From Parashewanella spongiae (GTDB lineage Bacteria; Pseudomonadota; Gammaproteobacteria; Enterobacterales; Shewanellaceae): a stretch of 64,000 bases of DNA. The notes under the pieces were generated by a model. It was not told the origin of the DNA. It saw nothing but the letters and a program-made list of their open reading frames with translations, and made no database searches. Where the stretch lies: contig NZ_CP037952.1 of assembly GCF_004358345.1 (NCBI RefSeq), positions 3,782,001 to 3,846,000 of the forward strand, in the 5' to 3' direction. A program made the translations under genes and the position numbers. This document shows, piece after piece, positions 38,319 to 47,074 of this stretch (positions are counted from its first letter, which is position 1; every line of letters begins with the position of its first letter).

Positions 38319-38404
38319 GATGGGCTCCGATAATTAATCTGCCATCATTACATCAAATTATTGGGTTAAAGTTGCACTATGCTGCCGTAAACTCACAATC
38401 AATA

Positions 38405-38716
38405 AAAGGGTTTCGAAACCCTTACAACTTGTGGATAACTAGGTTCCCAATTAAGTTTTGAAACATAGTAGCAGTAGAAGTAGAAGTAGAAGTAGCAGTA
38501 ACAGGAGCAGGAGCAGTATCTTTGTCCAATCCCCTTTGGGTTGGACGGCGGTGCAAACATCTCCCCCCTAATATTTATTTTCTTTTCCATCAAGCAGCAG
38601 CCCGCAGCAGTATGTCGAGAAAGGTGTCATTTTTTGTAATCTTGCCGATCTTCTCATGACAACAGTTTGGGCGTATGTTGAGCATACATTTGGTGAAACT
38701 GCATTAAGGTGCTCTG
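38405..38716. other. Intergenic region with palindrome and trinucleotide-like repeats
   Basis: About 310 bases. An 18-base perfect palindrome AAGGGTTTCGAAACCCTT lies at 38407-38424, next to the IS66 target site, and resembles a rho-independent stem. A run of GTAGAA/GTAGCA and GGAGCA triplets fills 38468-38516. No gene is supported. Confidence 0.5.
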
Positions 38717-38920
38717 ATGAATAAGTTACTCTCTCCTCAAGAAGTTTCTGATTTGTTGGGTGTAACGATAGGTACGCTTGCTGTTTGGCGTTCAACAGGT
38801 CGTTATTCATTGAAATACATCAAGGTCGGACGCTTGATCATGTATGGTATTGATGATGTTGAGCATTTTCTTTTACAAAGAAAACATGAACATACTTCAT
38901 TGCCTTGCAATCAACAGTAA
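38717..38920 (+). CDS. Small MerR/AlpA-like helix-turn-helix protein
   Basis: A 67-residue protein made of one HTH (LSPQEVSDLLGVTIGTLAVW, residues 5-24) and a wing (YIKVGRLIMYGIDDVEHFL). Proteins of this excisionase-like type regulate or help excise mobile elements. The integrase at 39565 is 700 bases away on the other strand, so it may belong to the same element. Confidence 0.78.
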   Translation: MNKLLSPQEVSDLLGVTIGTLAVWRSTGRYSLKYIKVGRLIMYGIDDVEHFLLQRKHEHTSLPCNQQ

Positions 38921-38988
38921 GCTCAGTTGTTAACCTGAAATATCAGTGCTAACATTTGTACGCACAAGTTCTTACTCAGTAATTTATT

Positions 38989-39267
38989 ATGGATACAAGA
39001 ATTCAATTTCGTGTTGATGAAGAAACAAAACGCTTAGCTCAGTTGATGGCTGAAAGCCAGGGTCGTACTTTAAGTGACGCTTGCCGTGAGCTTACTGAAC
39101 AACTCGCTGAACAACAAAGAAAAGCGATGTCTCATGATGACTGGCTAACTGAGCAGGTAAATGAAGCCTTTGATAAAATGGATTCAGGCCAAGCTGTATT
39201 TGTTTCTCATGATAAAGCGAAGAGTAGTATGGCTATGCGTAAAGCCAAGATACGGAATAAATCATGA
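38989..39267 (+). CDS. Antitoxin of a ParE/RelE-type toxin-antitoxin pair
   Basis: A 92-residue protein with an N-terminal ribbon-helix-helix (TRIQFRVDEETKRLAQLMAE), typical of RelB/DinJ- or ParD-like antitoxins, and a C-terminal charged tail that would wrap the toxin. Its stop overlaps the toxin start (ATGA). It should bind the promoter upstream of itself and keep the toxin inactive. Confidence 0.85.
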   Translation: MDTRIQFRVDEETKRLAQLMAESQGRTLSDACRELTEQLAEQQRKAMSHDDWLTEQVNEAFDKMDSGQAVFVSHDKAKSSMAMRKAKIRNKS

Positions 39268-39545
39268 TTTATTGGGAAGAAGAGTCGCTCAATGATCGTG
39301 AAGCTATTTTTGAGTTTCTGTATGAAGTAAACCCGTTTGCCGCAGAGAAGACCGATGAGATCATCGAGAAGAAAGTTGAGAACCTTATAGAGCAACCACT
39401 TATGGGCGTTCAACGTGACAGTATACAAGGTCGATTACTTATTATTCCTGAAGTGTCGATGATTGTCTCTTATGATATTCAAAATGATGATATTCGGATT
39501 CTGAGGGTATTGCACCAAAAGCAAAAGTTTCCTAGAACTGAATAA
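39264..39545 (+). CDS. RelE/ParE-family toxin
   Basis: A 93-residue protein of normal RelE/ParE size. It starts MIYWEEESLNDREAIFEFL, the usual first strand and helix, and ends with a YDIQNDDIRILRVLHQKQKFP strand pair that carries the conserved R and H residues. RelE-type members cut mRNA on the ribosome and ParE-type members poison gyrase; I cannot separate the two by eye. It keeps the element in the cell. Confidence 0.88.
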   Translation: MIYWEEESLNDREAIFEFLYEVNPFAAEKTDEIIEKKVENLIEQPLMGVQRDSIQGRLLIIPEVSMIVSYDIQNDDIRILRVLHQKQKFPRTE

Positions 39546-39564
39546 CATATTCTAAATCACTTTA

Positions 39565-40881
39565 CTAAATCATTTCGTCTATATGCTGGTGCAAAGCTAA
39601 AAGTTCTTCATGGGATAGTTTGTTTACTTCTTTTATCAAGAACTCAAGCCTTGTTGCTTGTGGTTCTGAGCCTAGTAATTTAGCAGTTGTTACATCAAGC
39701 TCAGCTCGTACTCTTTCTACATCTAAATGCGCATAGGTACTTGCAGTAATGCTAATATCACTGTGACCTAAAAGTTTACTGGTTACTTGCAAGTTACCGC
39801 CACGCATAACACTCCAACTGGCAATAGTTCGCCTTAAATCATGTATCGTGACGTTTTCACTTTTTACTTCACTGCGAAGCCCTGCTTTTTCAGTGATCCT
39901 AAACCAGAAACTGCCTTTGCCAGATTTTTCCACGATGTGCTTGTTACTTGCTGTAATGGCAGGGAATACATATTTTTCACCAGCCTTAGCTTCCAGACTT
40001 CTTCTTTCCAAAACTGACAATGACTCCTTTGTCAGCGGAACAGCATGAGGCTTCTTCGCTTTCATTTTTGAAGTAGGTATTAACCAGAGTTGATTCTGAT
40101 AGTCGATTTCAGCCCATTCCATACTAAACACACAGCCTTTGCGTTGCCCAGTGAGTAGCAACATCATTACCACATCACGATAAATTGGCTTTTCTTCTTC
40201 TAGAGCATTGAGTAAGGATTTCACTTCACTTTCTGAAAGCACTCGTTCTCGCTTAGTACCTGCATATTTTTTAATTTTAGAAAATGGATTTTCTGGTTGA
40301 TCTCGGTAGATAGACTTTAATAGTGTTAGGCATTTATTCCGAACCGCTGGCGAAGTACGAATGACGAGTAGCTTTAAAAACTTTTCAGCATCTGCATGAG
40401 TGAAGGATTCTGATCTCAGCTTCTCAAGCTTGGCTTTGATGTGATTCCGCCACATAGAATCGGCGTCATTAAGTGACTTTTGTCGTCTCTCGCCTGAGCG
40501 AATTTTAATTTTGAATTCTTCAACGTAAGCTTGATAAAGCTCACCAATCGTAATTGATTGCTCTTCTTCCTGTTGGAGCTTTTGTTTTTCTTGCCTCTTC
40601 AGCTCATTAGGATTTTGGCCGTCAGCGAAATTAAACGACACTTCTTTGGCTCTGTTTCTAGCCTGCTCAACGCTAAGGTTTGGAAATTGACCGATAGAGA
40701 CTGTGACATATTTGCCAAGGTGAAATCGCCTGAAACGGAAATATTTTCGACCTGACGACATGACTTCAAGTAGCAGTCCTTTTACAGAATCTCTAGAACC
40801 ATTGTCCGATACTCGATAGCGATTTTTTTGTGGCACTAAAGACTCAAGATTTCTTTTATTAAAACCTACTTCAGAAGTCAT
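39565..40881 (-). CDS. int: P4-like tyrosine recombinase integrase
   Basis: A 438-residue integrase. The N-terminal arm-binding domain (about 18-95, with KYFRFRRFHLGKYVTVSIG) is of the P4/DUF4102-related type. Catalytic residues are R247 in TGQRKG, H347-x-x-R350 in IHDLRRT, H373 in LLGHSD and Y383 in STYAHL. It probably integrates the element that carries the toxin-antitoxin pair and HTH gene. Repeated GTGCCAAGT motifs lie just upstream of the start and may be arm sites. Confidence 0.92.
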   Translation of the reverse strand: MTSEVGFNKRNLESLVPQKNRYRVSDNGSRDSVKGLLLEVMSSGRKYFRFRRFHLGKYVTVSIGQFPNLSVEQARNRAKEVSFNFADGQNPNELKRQEKQKLQQEEEQSITIGELYQAYVEEFKIKIRSGERRQKSLNDADSMWRNHIKAKLEKLRSESFTHADAEKFLKLLVIRTSPAVRNKCLTLLKSIYRDQPENPFSKIKKYAGTKRERVLSESEVKSLLNALEEEKPIYRDVVMMLLLTGQRKGCVFSMEWAEIDYQNQLWLIPTSKMKAKKPHAVPLTKESLSVLERRSLEAKAGEKYVFPAITASNKHIVEKSGKGSFWFRITEKAGLRSEVKSENVTIHDLRRTIASWSVMRGGNLQVTSKLLGHSDISITASTYAHLDVERVRAELDVTTAKLLGSEPQATRLEFLIKEVNKLSHEELLALHQHIDEMI

Positions 40882-40918
40882 ATACGCTCGCCAGCTACTT
40901 GCGAAACACCTCGGAATT

Positions 40919-41145
40919 GTGCCAAGTATGTGCCAAGTTGTACATGCAATTAAGTTAAGTTTGGGTAAGTTTCATTAAAGGTGAATATGAACAAAAGCAA
41001 GCTAACAGCATGATTAATAGAACTATATTAAATTTGGTTAAAATTGATTAAATGTCAAAGCTCTTTCCTGTGGGGAGACCACATTTAAAGCTTTTACATG
41101 CATTTTCAATAAGTTACGAATTAGCTGGATGTTTGTGCCAAGTTG
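40919..41145. repeat. GTGCCAAGT direct repeats upstream of the integrase
   Basis: GTGCCAAGT is at 40919-40927, with GTGCCAAGTTG at 40930-40940 and again at 41135-41145. Repeats of 9-11 bases beside an integrase gene are typical of arm-type integrase-binding sites in an attachment region. No second attachment site was recognised. Confidence 0.5.
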
Positions 41146-41188
41146 GGACAAAGAATTATCCATTCTCACTGCAAAGAATACCTACTGT

Positions 41189-41403
41189 TTACCAATTTTC
41201 TGGTTCGATTTTTTTGAAGCTGCCTTCAATTTCACTCAAGTGATTAACCAATTCAGTTAACATTTTTTCAGTTTCTTCTTTACTTGTGAGTTTGAGCAGT
41301 GTCTCTAACTCATGCTTAAGAGAAAACTTAACTTCTGATTGCTCAGAAAAAGTAACGCATTTTCCGCAAAATGCTTCACAAGCTTAGGGTAAGGTCTTTT
41401 CAT
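41189..41403 (-). pseudogene. Frameshifted small gene of unknown function
   Basis: On the minus strand a frame begins MKRPYPKLVKHFAENALLF at 41403, and after a one-base shift in a T-run continues SEQSEVKFSLKHELETLLK to a stop at 41189. Together they would make about 70 residues, basic first and acidic-helical later. The two parts make sense only when joined, so I read it as a decayed gene. The function is unknown. Confidence 0.55.
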
Positions 41404-41679
41404 GAAATTACTAAGTCGTATCTGATGGTCTTGATCACGGGCGAGTGTAGGATAATTTTCAGAGATTATAGCGCGATGGTAAAGCGTAAACCTGCCGTTT
41501 CTATCTAATCTTCACTTGCCACTTGTATTATTGTGTTGAATCTTTGGCAGTTAAGGTGAAGCCCAGTAATAATACACTTCGAGCTTCAGGTAACCTACAA
41601 ACCGCTATTTATTAACAGCACAGCGTATTGAAAGCCAACTTAATTTTGAATGCTATAGTTTATCTGGCTATGCGCTGCA

Positions 41680-42900
41680 TTATAATCCGAGTATTCTTTC
41701 CAGCATATCGGTATCGACATCATTTGGTGACCATCTTGGCCTTAAACGTTCGCCGAGCACTTTATTCATCTCTTTTACGGTCTTAAAACGGGTGCATTCA
41801 ACATTTATCTGTTCAATCCGCTCAGACAAGTCATCTACGTGCTGATGTAAGTTTGCGGTACTGGCTTTTTTTGTTTTTTCCCCGAAGCGATACCACACCA
41901 TAGTTTCTATTGAGCTAGGCTCATCAAGTCGGTGATATTCATCTTCAAGCTGACTGACTTTTTCATTTAAAGACTCAATCATGTCGTTCAATGATTCCTT
42001 TGAAAGCTCAAGCTCCATATCCGGCAGCCATTGCTGCGCCAGCTGTAGCAATGTGTAGATGTCCTTTTCTTTTTTGGCTTTCGATAATTGCTGCATCAGC
42101 TGATGCTTTTCATCTTTTTTATCTTGTGATTCTTCTTTATCCGGGTGCAGTACCACGGCCAGTTTTTTGTAAAGTTTATTCAACTGCGATGTTTTTAAGG
42201 CGCCGTTAACCTCCAACTCTCCTTTGAACATGTTTTCGGATTGTTTTTGAGACTCTGAAAAAAATGTTTCCTCATCCAAGTCATTCTCTTCATTGTCTTC
42301 ATTGTCTTCTTGTGACAGTTTCTGCTTGAGAAGGGCTTCCATAAACTCATCAACTTTTTCGGGATTACGCATCACGTCCAGCAGCGTCTCATCATCGTGC
42401 TCCACTGACATCTGAAACATGGATTCCAGCATCTCACGAAAATCCTCTACTTCGTCTGAATCTGGCTCGTCATAACAACCATTGGCTTTTGCCTCCTCCA
42501 GCTCCTGATACAGATAATCTGACATCTTATCTCTTAACGGTTTGGCACTCTTCTTACGAAACGGGTTGTGCTCAAGCGCATGAATTTCATCTTTAATCCA
42601 TGAGACGAGCTCTTCACGCTTCTGACCTTTAATGGTTTTTCTCGGCAAAAAGCTCAACAGCTTTTCAATATACCCTTCTAACTGTTCGCATAACGCTTCT
42701 TCTACCGGGCCGATAATTTCCTTAGCTTCATCATAAAAGGCGTTAATCTTATGACTCTTTTTTTGATTGCGCTCCTCTAGGCGCACTATCCGCTGCTGAA
42801 GCTCGACCAGCTTCGCCAGACGACTATTTTTCTTATGCTTTTTTGAATTGGAGGTATTGGTGGAGGAAACAGTGAGTTCACGGATACTAAGCTGAGACAT
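41680..42900 (-). CDS. J-domain-like protein, 406 residues
   Basis: A highly charged, mostly helical protein. Residues 235-295 contain a J-domain-like segment, LYKKLAVVLHPDKEES with the diagnostic HPD at 252-254, so it may stimulate an Hsp70 partner. An N-terminal coiled coil (about 28-60), a strongly acidic linker (about 196-222) and a C-terminal coiled coil (about 305-385) surround it. No DnaK gene is nearby. A role in replication, partition or conjugation chaperoning is possible but unsupported. Confidence 0.7.
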   Translation of the reverse strand: MSQLSIRELTVSSTNTSNSKKHKKNSRLAKLVELQQRIVRLEERNQKKSHKINAFYDEAKEIIGPVEEALCEQLEGYIEKLLSFLPRKTIKGQKREELVSWIKDEIHALEHNPFRKKSAKPLRDKMSDYLYQELEEAKANGCYDEPDSDEVEDFREMLESMFQMSVEHDDETLLDVMRNPEKVDEFMEALLKQKLSQEDNEDNEENDLDEETFFSESQKQSENMFKGELEVNGALKTSQLNKLYKKLAVVLHPDKEESQDKKDEKHQLMQQLSKAKKEKDIYTLLQLAQQWLPDMELELSKESLNDMIESLNEKVSQLEDEYHRLDEPSSIETMVWYRFGEKTKKASTANLHQHVDDLSERIEQINVECTRFKTVKEMNKVLGERLRPRWSPNDVDTDMLERILGL

Positions 42901-43013
42901 AACAGGTGCCGAAAAATAAAAAACATTCTAGCAATAAAGTGAGCGAGACCCTAGACCGATTTTCAGCATGACTGACAGAGATTGTTGTCAAAATAATAAC
43001 TTAGGGACGTGGC

Positions 43014-43168
43014 GGAAGAATGTATACCAATTTTATCGTCACTCCTGCGAACGCAGGAGTCCAGAGTCTTTGGTTAATTTGGGCACAAGTCGCTGGATAC
43101 CTGCGTTCGCAGGTATGACAAATTAAGCGTTGAAATTTAAATTGGTATTATTTGAACTGCGACATCCC
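43014..43168. repeat. MITE copy 3 (155 bases), diverged
   Basis: Begins GGGACGTGGCGG and ends GCGACATCCC, flanked by TTA on both sides (43011-43013, 43169-43171). Its order of blocks matches the reverse complement of MITE copies 1 and 2, including paired CCTGCG/CGCAGG palindromes, but the sequence differs substantially. Confidence 0.78.
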
Positions 43169-43187
43169 TTATGCCATATTGAACCGT

Positions 43188-43769
43188 TCAGAGCTGTTGC
43201 AGTCTGGCTTTGAGGTTCGTCAGACGTTTTTGTGAGGTAACGGTTCTGGCCGCCATGGTCACCGCTTTATGCTGCCCCAGTAATATCACCAAGTTCTTAC
43301 CACGGGTCACTCCGGTGTATAACAGGTTCCTTTCCAGCAGCATATAGTGCAATGGCATCGCCATCGGGATAACTACGCAAGAATACTCAGAGCCCTGACT
43401 TTTATGAATAGAAATAGCATAAGCCAGAGAAACTTCATCTAACTCATTAAATTGGTAAGGTACTTCACGACCTTCAAATTCAATAATTAATTCACTTTCC
43501 TCAATATCGACACTTCTGACACGACCGATATCACCGTTAAACACCTCTTTGTCATAGTTATTCACGGTTTGAATGACCTTGTCACCGGGAGCGTAAGTCC
43601 AGCCGTAGCGGGTCACTTTAGGGTGAGCCTCTGGGCTCAGCGCTTCCTGTAGGGCAATATTAAGGCTGCGAGCTCCCAAGCCGCCACGGTTCATCGGTGC
43701 CAGTACCTGAACATCATTCACCGGATCTAATCCGAATTTTTGTGGCAACCGCTGAGTCACTACCGTCAT
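43188..43769 (-). pseudogene. C-terminal fragment of a RecD2-like helicase
   Basis: A 193-residue fragment matching the last quarter of RecD/RecD2 superfamily 1B helicases: VLAPMNRGGLGARSLN, YAPGDKVIQTVNNYDKEVFNGDIG, and the helicase motifs AYAISIHKSQGSEY and LYTGVTRGKNLVIL. The N-terminal ATPase with Walker A is missing because the frame meets unrelated DNA near 43775. A full RecD2 is about 700 residues, so this is a remnant and not functional. Confidence 0.88.
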
Positions 43770-43771
43770 CA

Positions 43772-43960
43772 GTTTATGGAATGAAACTTATATTGGCGGT
43801 TATTACACTCAGGAATACGAGCTAGCTTTTAATGGACTCTCAGTCATCCAACGCTTTATCCATTTTAATGATGCACTGGTCACTCAAACCGCATTTTACC
43901 TTGAAAGTGAATACCCAACTGAGTCAGCACAGAAGTTTTTGGATTCAATTTCTCTATAAA
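43772..43960 (+). pseudogene. C-terminal fragment of an unidentified protein
   Basis: A frame without a start codon reads WNETYIGGYYTQEYELAFNG and on to FLDSISL before a stop at 43958-43960. The composition looks like real protein, and it begins at the same point where the recD-like fragment is cut. The two were therefore joined by a rearrangement. The family is not recognised. Confidence 0.5.
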
Positions 43961-44002
43961 GAATCGCATATTTTAATTTAACTTCAAGCTTCTAATAACT
44001 AG

Positions 44003-44057
44003 TGCAGGATTCGCAAACTGATGTCGTTTGGTGCCTCTTTCGTCTGCAAATGGTGCC
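44003..44057 (+). other. Candidate oriT / MobC-binding region, copy 2
   Basis: TGCAGGATTCGCAA (44003-44016) is identical to the box upstream of mobC copy 1. GTTTGGTGCC (44026-44035) and AAATGGTGCC (44048-44057) follow, like the repeats there. The distance to the mobC start is about 157 bases, against about 165 in copy 1. Confidence 0.55.
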
Positions 44058-44172
44058 AAAGACAAATATCGCCCAATTCACCAAATAAATTGCTGGAATT
44101 TTCAGTAGCAAAGTGAGATAACCAAGATAAGTAAGTTCATCTTAACATGGTAGGTTGCATGGGCGGTTCTTT

Positions 44173-44711
44173 ATGGGAAAGCATAATGTAATAAAAACTC
44201 GTTTATCTGACTCCGAAAAAATAACTGGCAACAGTATTGTGATTCCTGTGGTGTCACTCAATCCAATATGCTGCGCATGATCATCAACCGAGTGTCACCT
44301 TGCTCTGATATAGAGACTCAATTTAAAGAAGTACTCACCAATCGAATTACCATTCGATTAACCAGTAACAACCTTGCCGAAATCACTAAGCAAGCCAAGC
44401 TTGAGGGTTACCTCAATCAAAGCAATTGGGTTCCTGCTGCGGTGCTATCAAATATCCATCGTGATCCCGTTCTTACCGATAACGAAACTCAAGCCTTAAG
44501 AGAATCCAACCGACAACTTGCTGCCATTGGTCGCAACCTGAATCAAATAGCCAAGATTCTGAATATTGAATTTAGAGAAAGCGATAAAATCACTAAAGAG
44601 ATGATTCAACTACTTGAAGATAAGCTCATTCAACACAAACAAAAAGTAAACACACTTTTAACCAAGAACTGCCAGCGCTGGAGTATCAATGATGAGCCAT
44701 TCAGCGACTGA
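44173..44711 (+). pseudogene. mobC: MobC-like protein, copy 2, frameshifted
   Basis: The start MGKHNVIKTRLSDSEK matches the beginning of mobC copy 1, but the frame then runs out. A shift at the A-run near 44215-44221 (six A where seven would keep the frame) restores NWQQYCDSCG and the rest, including LRESNRQLAAIGRNLNQIAK. The second part has an internal ATG at 44268. Either the gene is broken by one missing base or slippage on the A-run restores it in some transcripts. The 3' end overlaps the relaxase start by 23 bases. Confidence 0.85.
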
Positions 44712-45342
44712 TTACACTTCCGACTTACTAACGGGTGATGTTCGCCATAAATCAAACCGCATCAAAAGCTCATCTTGTTACACAAGAAAACCGCCTGAAG
44801 TTATGGTCAAAATCAGTGGTTATTGTTACAGCAGTGACCACACCAAAAGCCATTTTGACTACATTACTCGCAACGGTAAATTAGAACTCGAAGACAAACT
44901 TGGTGAAACCTACAATGACAGAAATATCATCCATCAACTCGCTAATGACTGGCAAGATCCACAAACAAACTCAAAGCGAAGAACCAGACACAGCACTCAC
45001 CTCGTCCTCTCCATGCCTGACGGCACCGACCCCAAGGCAGTAAAGCAAGCTGTAAGACAATTTGCTAAAAAGATCTTTGCACATAATTACCAGTACGTCA
45101 TGGCTCTTCACACTGACACCGACAGCCCACACGTTCATTTAACGATTAAGAATTTAGGCTTTGATGGAAAGCAGCTACATGTCCGTAAAGGATTGCCACA
45201 AATTTGGCGAGAGCAATTTGTGTGTGAGCTGGAAAGACAAGGCGTAGCAGCTGAGGCTACGCCAAGTTTGAATAAGCTCAGAATGACTAAACAAATCGAA
45301 AATCAGGATCACTACGATAATGATTTAAGTGTTCATCATTAG
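44689..45342 (+). CDS. Short relaxase (mobilisation nuclease), copy 2
   Basis: A 217-residue relaxase close to copy 1 at 10081. It has the same HTDTDSPHVHL metal site and the DYITRNGKLELED segment with a candidate nicking tyrosine. It ends within a few residues of copy 1, supporting that this short form is complete. The gene is intact, but its upstream mobC is frameshifted. The start ATG overlaps mobC, which implies coupling. Confidence 0.86.
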   Translation: MMSHSATDYTSDLLTGDVRHKSNRIKSSSCYTRKPPEVMVKISGYCYSSDHTKSHFDYITRNGKLELEDKLGETYNDRNIIHQLANDWQDPQTNSKRRTRHSTHLVLSMPDGTDPKAVKQAVRQFAKKIFAHNYQYVMALHTDTDSPHVHLTIKNLGFDGKQLHVRKGLPQIWREQFVCELERQGVAAEATPSLNKLRMTKQIENQDHYDNDLSVHH

Positions 45343-45353
45343 AGTAAAGTCTA

Positions 45354-45641
45354 TTACCAGCTTCTAAAATCGTGATGACTAAAGTCTGGTTGTTCTGTCG
45401 ATATTTTCATTTCAGTCAATTCATGACCACAGTATGGGCAGTGGTTTATTTCAAGGGTTGCTTGCCAAACTTGGTCGCCAACATTTTCCAGATAATGGCT
45501 TTCTTCAAGATCTTCTTCTGTAGCTTCATGGTAAACGCATAGCTGCCATGTTCTTTTTGTGTCACTAGCTGACTGATAACCTTCGATATAACAACCATTT
45601 TTTGGCATGGGTTCACATTCATGAAGAATACTTTCTTGCAT
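45354..45641 (-). CDS. Hypothetical protein with a CPYCG zinc-knuckle half-site
   Basis: A 95-residue acidic protein. Near its end is CPYCG, with further cysteines at CEPMPKNGC and C near 35. Two C-x-x-C-like pairs could bind one zinc. The family is not recognised. It is one of a run of small minus-strand genes at 45.3-47.4 kb. Confidence 0.6.
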   Translation of the reverse strand: MQESILHECEPMPKNGCYIEGYQSASDTKRTWQLCVYHEATEEDLEESHYLENVGDQVWQATLEINHCPYCGHELTEMKISTEQPDFSHHDFRSW

Positions 45642-45662
45642 AGTTACTACTCTCAGTTTTGA

Positions 45663-46058
45663 TTAAGGCATAAAATGCGGAAGGTTTTTCATCTCGGCAA
45701 AGCATTGCTCAAGCGTTTGATCCTGAAACAATTCAAACCATTGTCCTGTATGGCGCATATAAGCAAGATTAAAACTATCGTTACCCATATACTCTAGTCG
45801 AGCAAACTTAGTTTCAAATTCAGGGCTTATGGCATTAGGGCCTGGTGAATGATATTTCCCACAAAAATAAAAATATCTACCACGCCATCGACCATAAATA
45901 TCAACCAGATAATTAAATTGATCATTCACATTTTCTGGTAATACACACTTCTGTTTAAACTCTTCAATTAATGAAGTTGCTGAATCCGCAACTTTGTTTT
46001 TAGTTGCTGCAGATGGCTTAGCGGGTTCTGGTTGCCATCCCATTCTACGTTTAGTCAA
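45663..46058 (-). CDS. Hypothetical protein, 131 residues
   Basis: The protein starts with a basic, proline-rich tail (MTKRRMGWQPEPAKPS) and continues into a soluble domain rich in aromatic residues (YGRWRGRYFYFCGKYHSPGP). The family is not recognised. It lies 21 bases upstream of the CPYCG gene on the same strand, so they may be transcribed together. Confidence 0.62.
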   Translation of the reverse strand: MTKRRMGWQPEPAKPSAATKNKVADSATSLIEEFKQKCVLPENVNDQFNYLVDIYGRWRGRYFYFCGKYHSPGPNAISPEFETKFARLEYMGNDSFNLAYMRHTGQWFELFQDQTLEQCFAEMKNLPHFMP

Positions 46059-46168
46059 TTTAATTTTCCCCTAAATTTGTTTGCTTGCCTAAGCATTAGA
46101 TAGTAACTTCATTGCTATTCCTTTGTGAATATCATTATTATTTTTTGGAAATAAAGGATAGATTCAAC

Positions 46169-46342
46169 ATGTCATTTAAAGATAAATATCTCATTGGCCT
46201 AAATGTTGTCACATTAGCGCTAATCGTTTTCGTTGTTGCTTTCGGTGCAAATGCCAAATTCTTGTTTGGCTGGTATGCCCTGATATTTGGCGTTCCATCC
46301 ATACTGGTTATGATATTTAGAAGCTCTCAAAACAAAAATTAA
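46169..46342 (+). CDS. Small membrane protein, 57 residues
   Basis: From the ATG at 46169 the protein has two hydrophobic helices (LNVVTLALIVFVVAFGA and FGWYALIFGVPSILVMIF) with a short linker and charged ends. AAAGGA before the start is a fair ribosome site, better than the upstream in-frame ATG at 46112. Function unknown. Confidence 0.55.
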   Translation: MSFKDKYLIGLNVVTLALIVFVVAFGANAKFLFGWYALIFGVPSILVMIFRSSQNKN

Positions 46343-46512
46343 AACAAATGCCTTTGCGTTAAAATCTTCTGAACTGCGGCAGAGTCAGTTTGCGCTCTCA
46401 GTTCAGAAAACCGTCTTTTTCCGATGCGCTTATCACCAGCTTTTAATATGTCAGTTAAATTCCAAAAATCATTGTCATAGCGCCTTGCAACCAGCTCACT
46501 TTTAGGAGTATC

Positions 46513-46782
46513 TTAATACTCACGAATTAAATTTGAAATAGCCGAAATATCAGTTGTGTAAGGGAAGTGGCAAAAGTCTTCACAATTTGGATTTTCTGAC
46601 TTAATAAAATCTTTTGGATAATCCCAAATGACTTCTTTTGCCAAGGTGATCCAATATCGTGGAATATTGGTATCACCATATTGAGATTTCATTCGATATA
46701 CACTGCAATGCAACTGCAAGGGCAATTGTTCATCTTTTACAAGATAAAATTCTTTTTGAAGCTTGCTCCAACGTTTTGACAT
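46513..46782 (-). CDS. SF0329-family protein
   Basis: An 89-residue protein from the ATG at 46782 (MSKRWSKLQKEFYLVKDEQL); the longer frame to 46833 adds an unrelated leader. The opening and the segment SQYGDTNIPRYWITLAKEVIWDYP fit the SF0329 family of small conserved proteins with no known function. It is part of the minus-strand run of small genes. Confidence 0.72.
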   Translation of the reverse strand: MSKRWSKLQKEFYLVKDEQLPLQLHCSVYRMKSQYGDTNIPRYWITLAKEVIWDYPKDFIKSENPNCEDFCHFPYTTDISAISNLIREY

Positions 46783-46798
46783 GAAAAACCTGAACCAT

Positions 46799-47062
46799 TC
46801 AAATGTAAAGCAATAATCCAATGATGATGGCAAGATAAATGAAATCTCGCCCCATCACTGTTGGCAGCCACCAGTATTTCAAACGCTTTTCATTCTGTTG
46901 ATTTTGTAGTTTGAGCAATTCAGTTTCTAACTCAAGTTTTTGAGTTTCCAATTTAATTAGCTCTGTTTCCATCTTCAACTTTCGAGTTTCCAAGATATTC
47001 AACTCGCTTTCAGCCTTAAGTTTTTCAAGTTCACTGTTTTCAACATCCATATTGTCGCTCAT
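46799..47062 (-). CDS. Coiled-coil membrane-anchored small protein
   Basis: An 87-residue protein. Residues 8-62 form a heptad-like coiled coil with repeated LETxKLxxETEL segments, and residues 70-87 form one C-terminal membrane helix (DFIYLAIIIGLLLYI). It is probably tail-anchored, with the coiled coil in the cytoplasm. The function is unknown. Confidence 0.65.
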   Translation of the reverse strand: MSDNMDVENSELEKLKAESELNILETRKLKMETELIKLETQKLELETELLKLQNQQNEKRLKYWWLPTVMGRDFIYLAIIIGLLLYI

Positions 47063-47074
47063 TCCAAATTCCTT

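Larger units (their letters stand above)
35828..38396 (-). mobile_element. IS66-family insertion sequence
   Basis: A 2569-base element with the IS66 gene set tnpA-tnpB-tnpC on the minus strand. The ends are inverted repeats starting GTGAGCTTACGGCAGCATAG (left) and GTGAGTTTACGGCAGCATAG (right). The 8-base target duplication AATCAATA lies at 35820-35827 and 38397-38404, as expected for IS66. All three genes look intact. Confidence 0.95.

Noticed and set aside
38468-38516. Triplet repeats as part of a repetitive protein gene
   Set aside because: The overlapping frames have no ribosome site and are interrupted; the tract is better described as a simple-sequence repeat.
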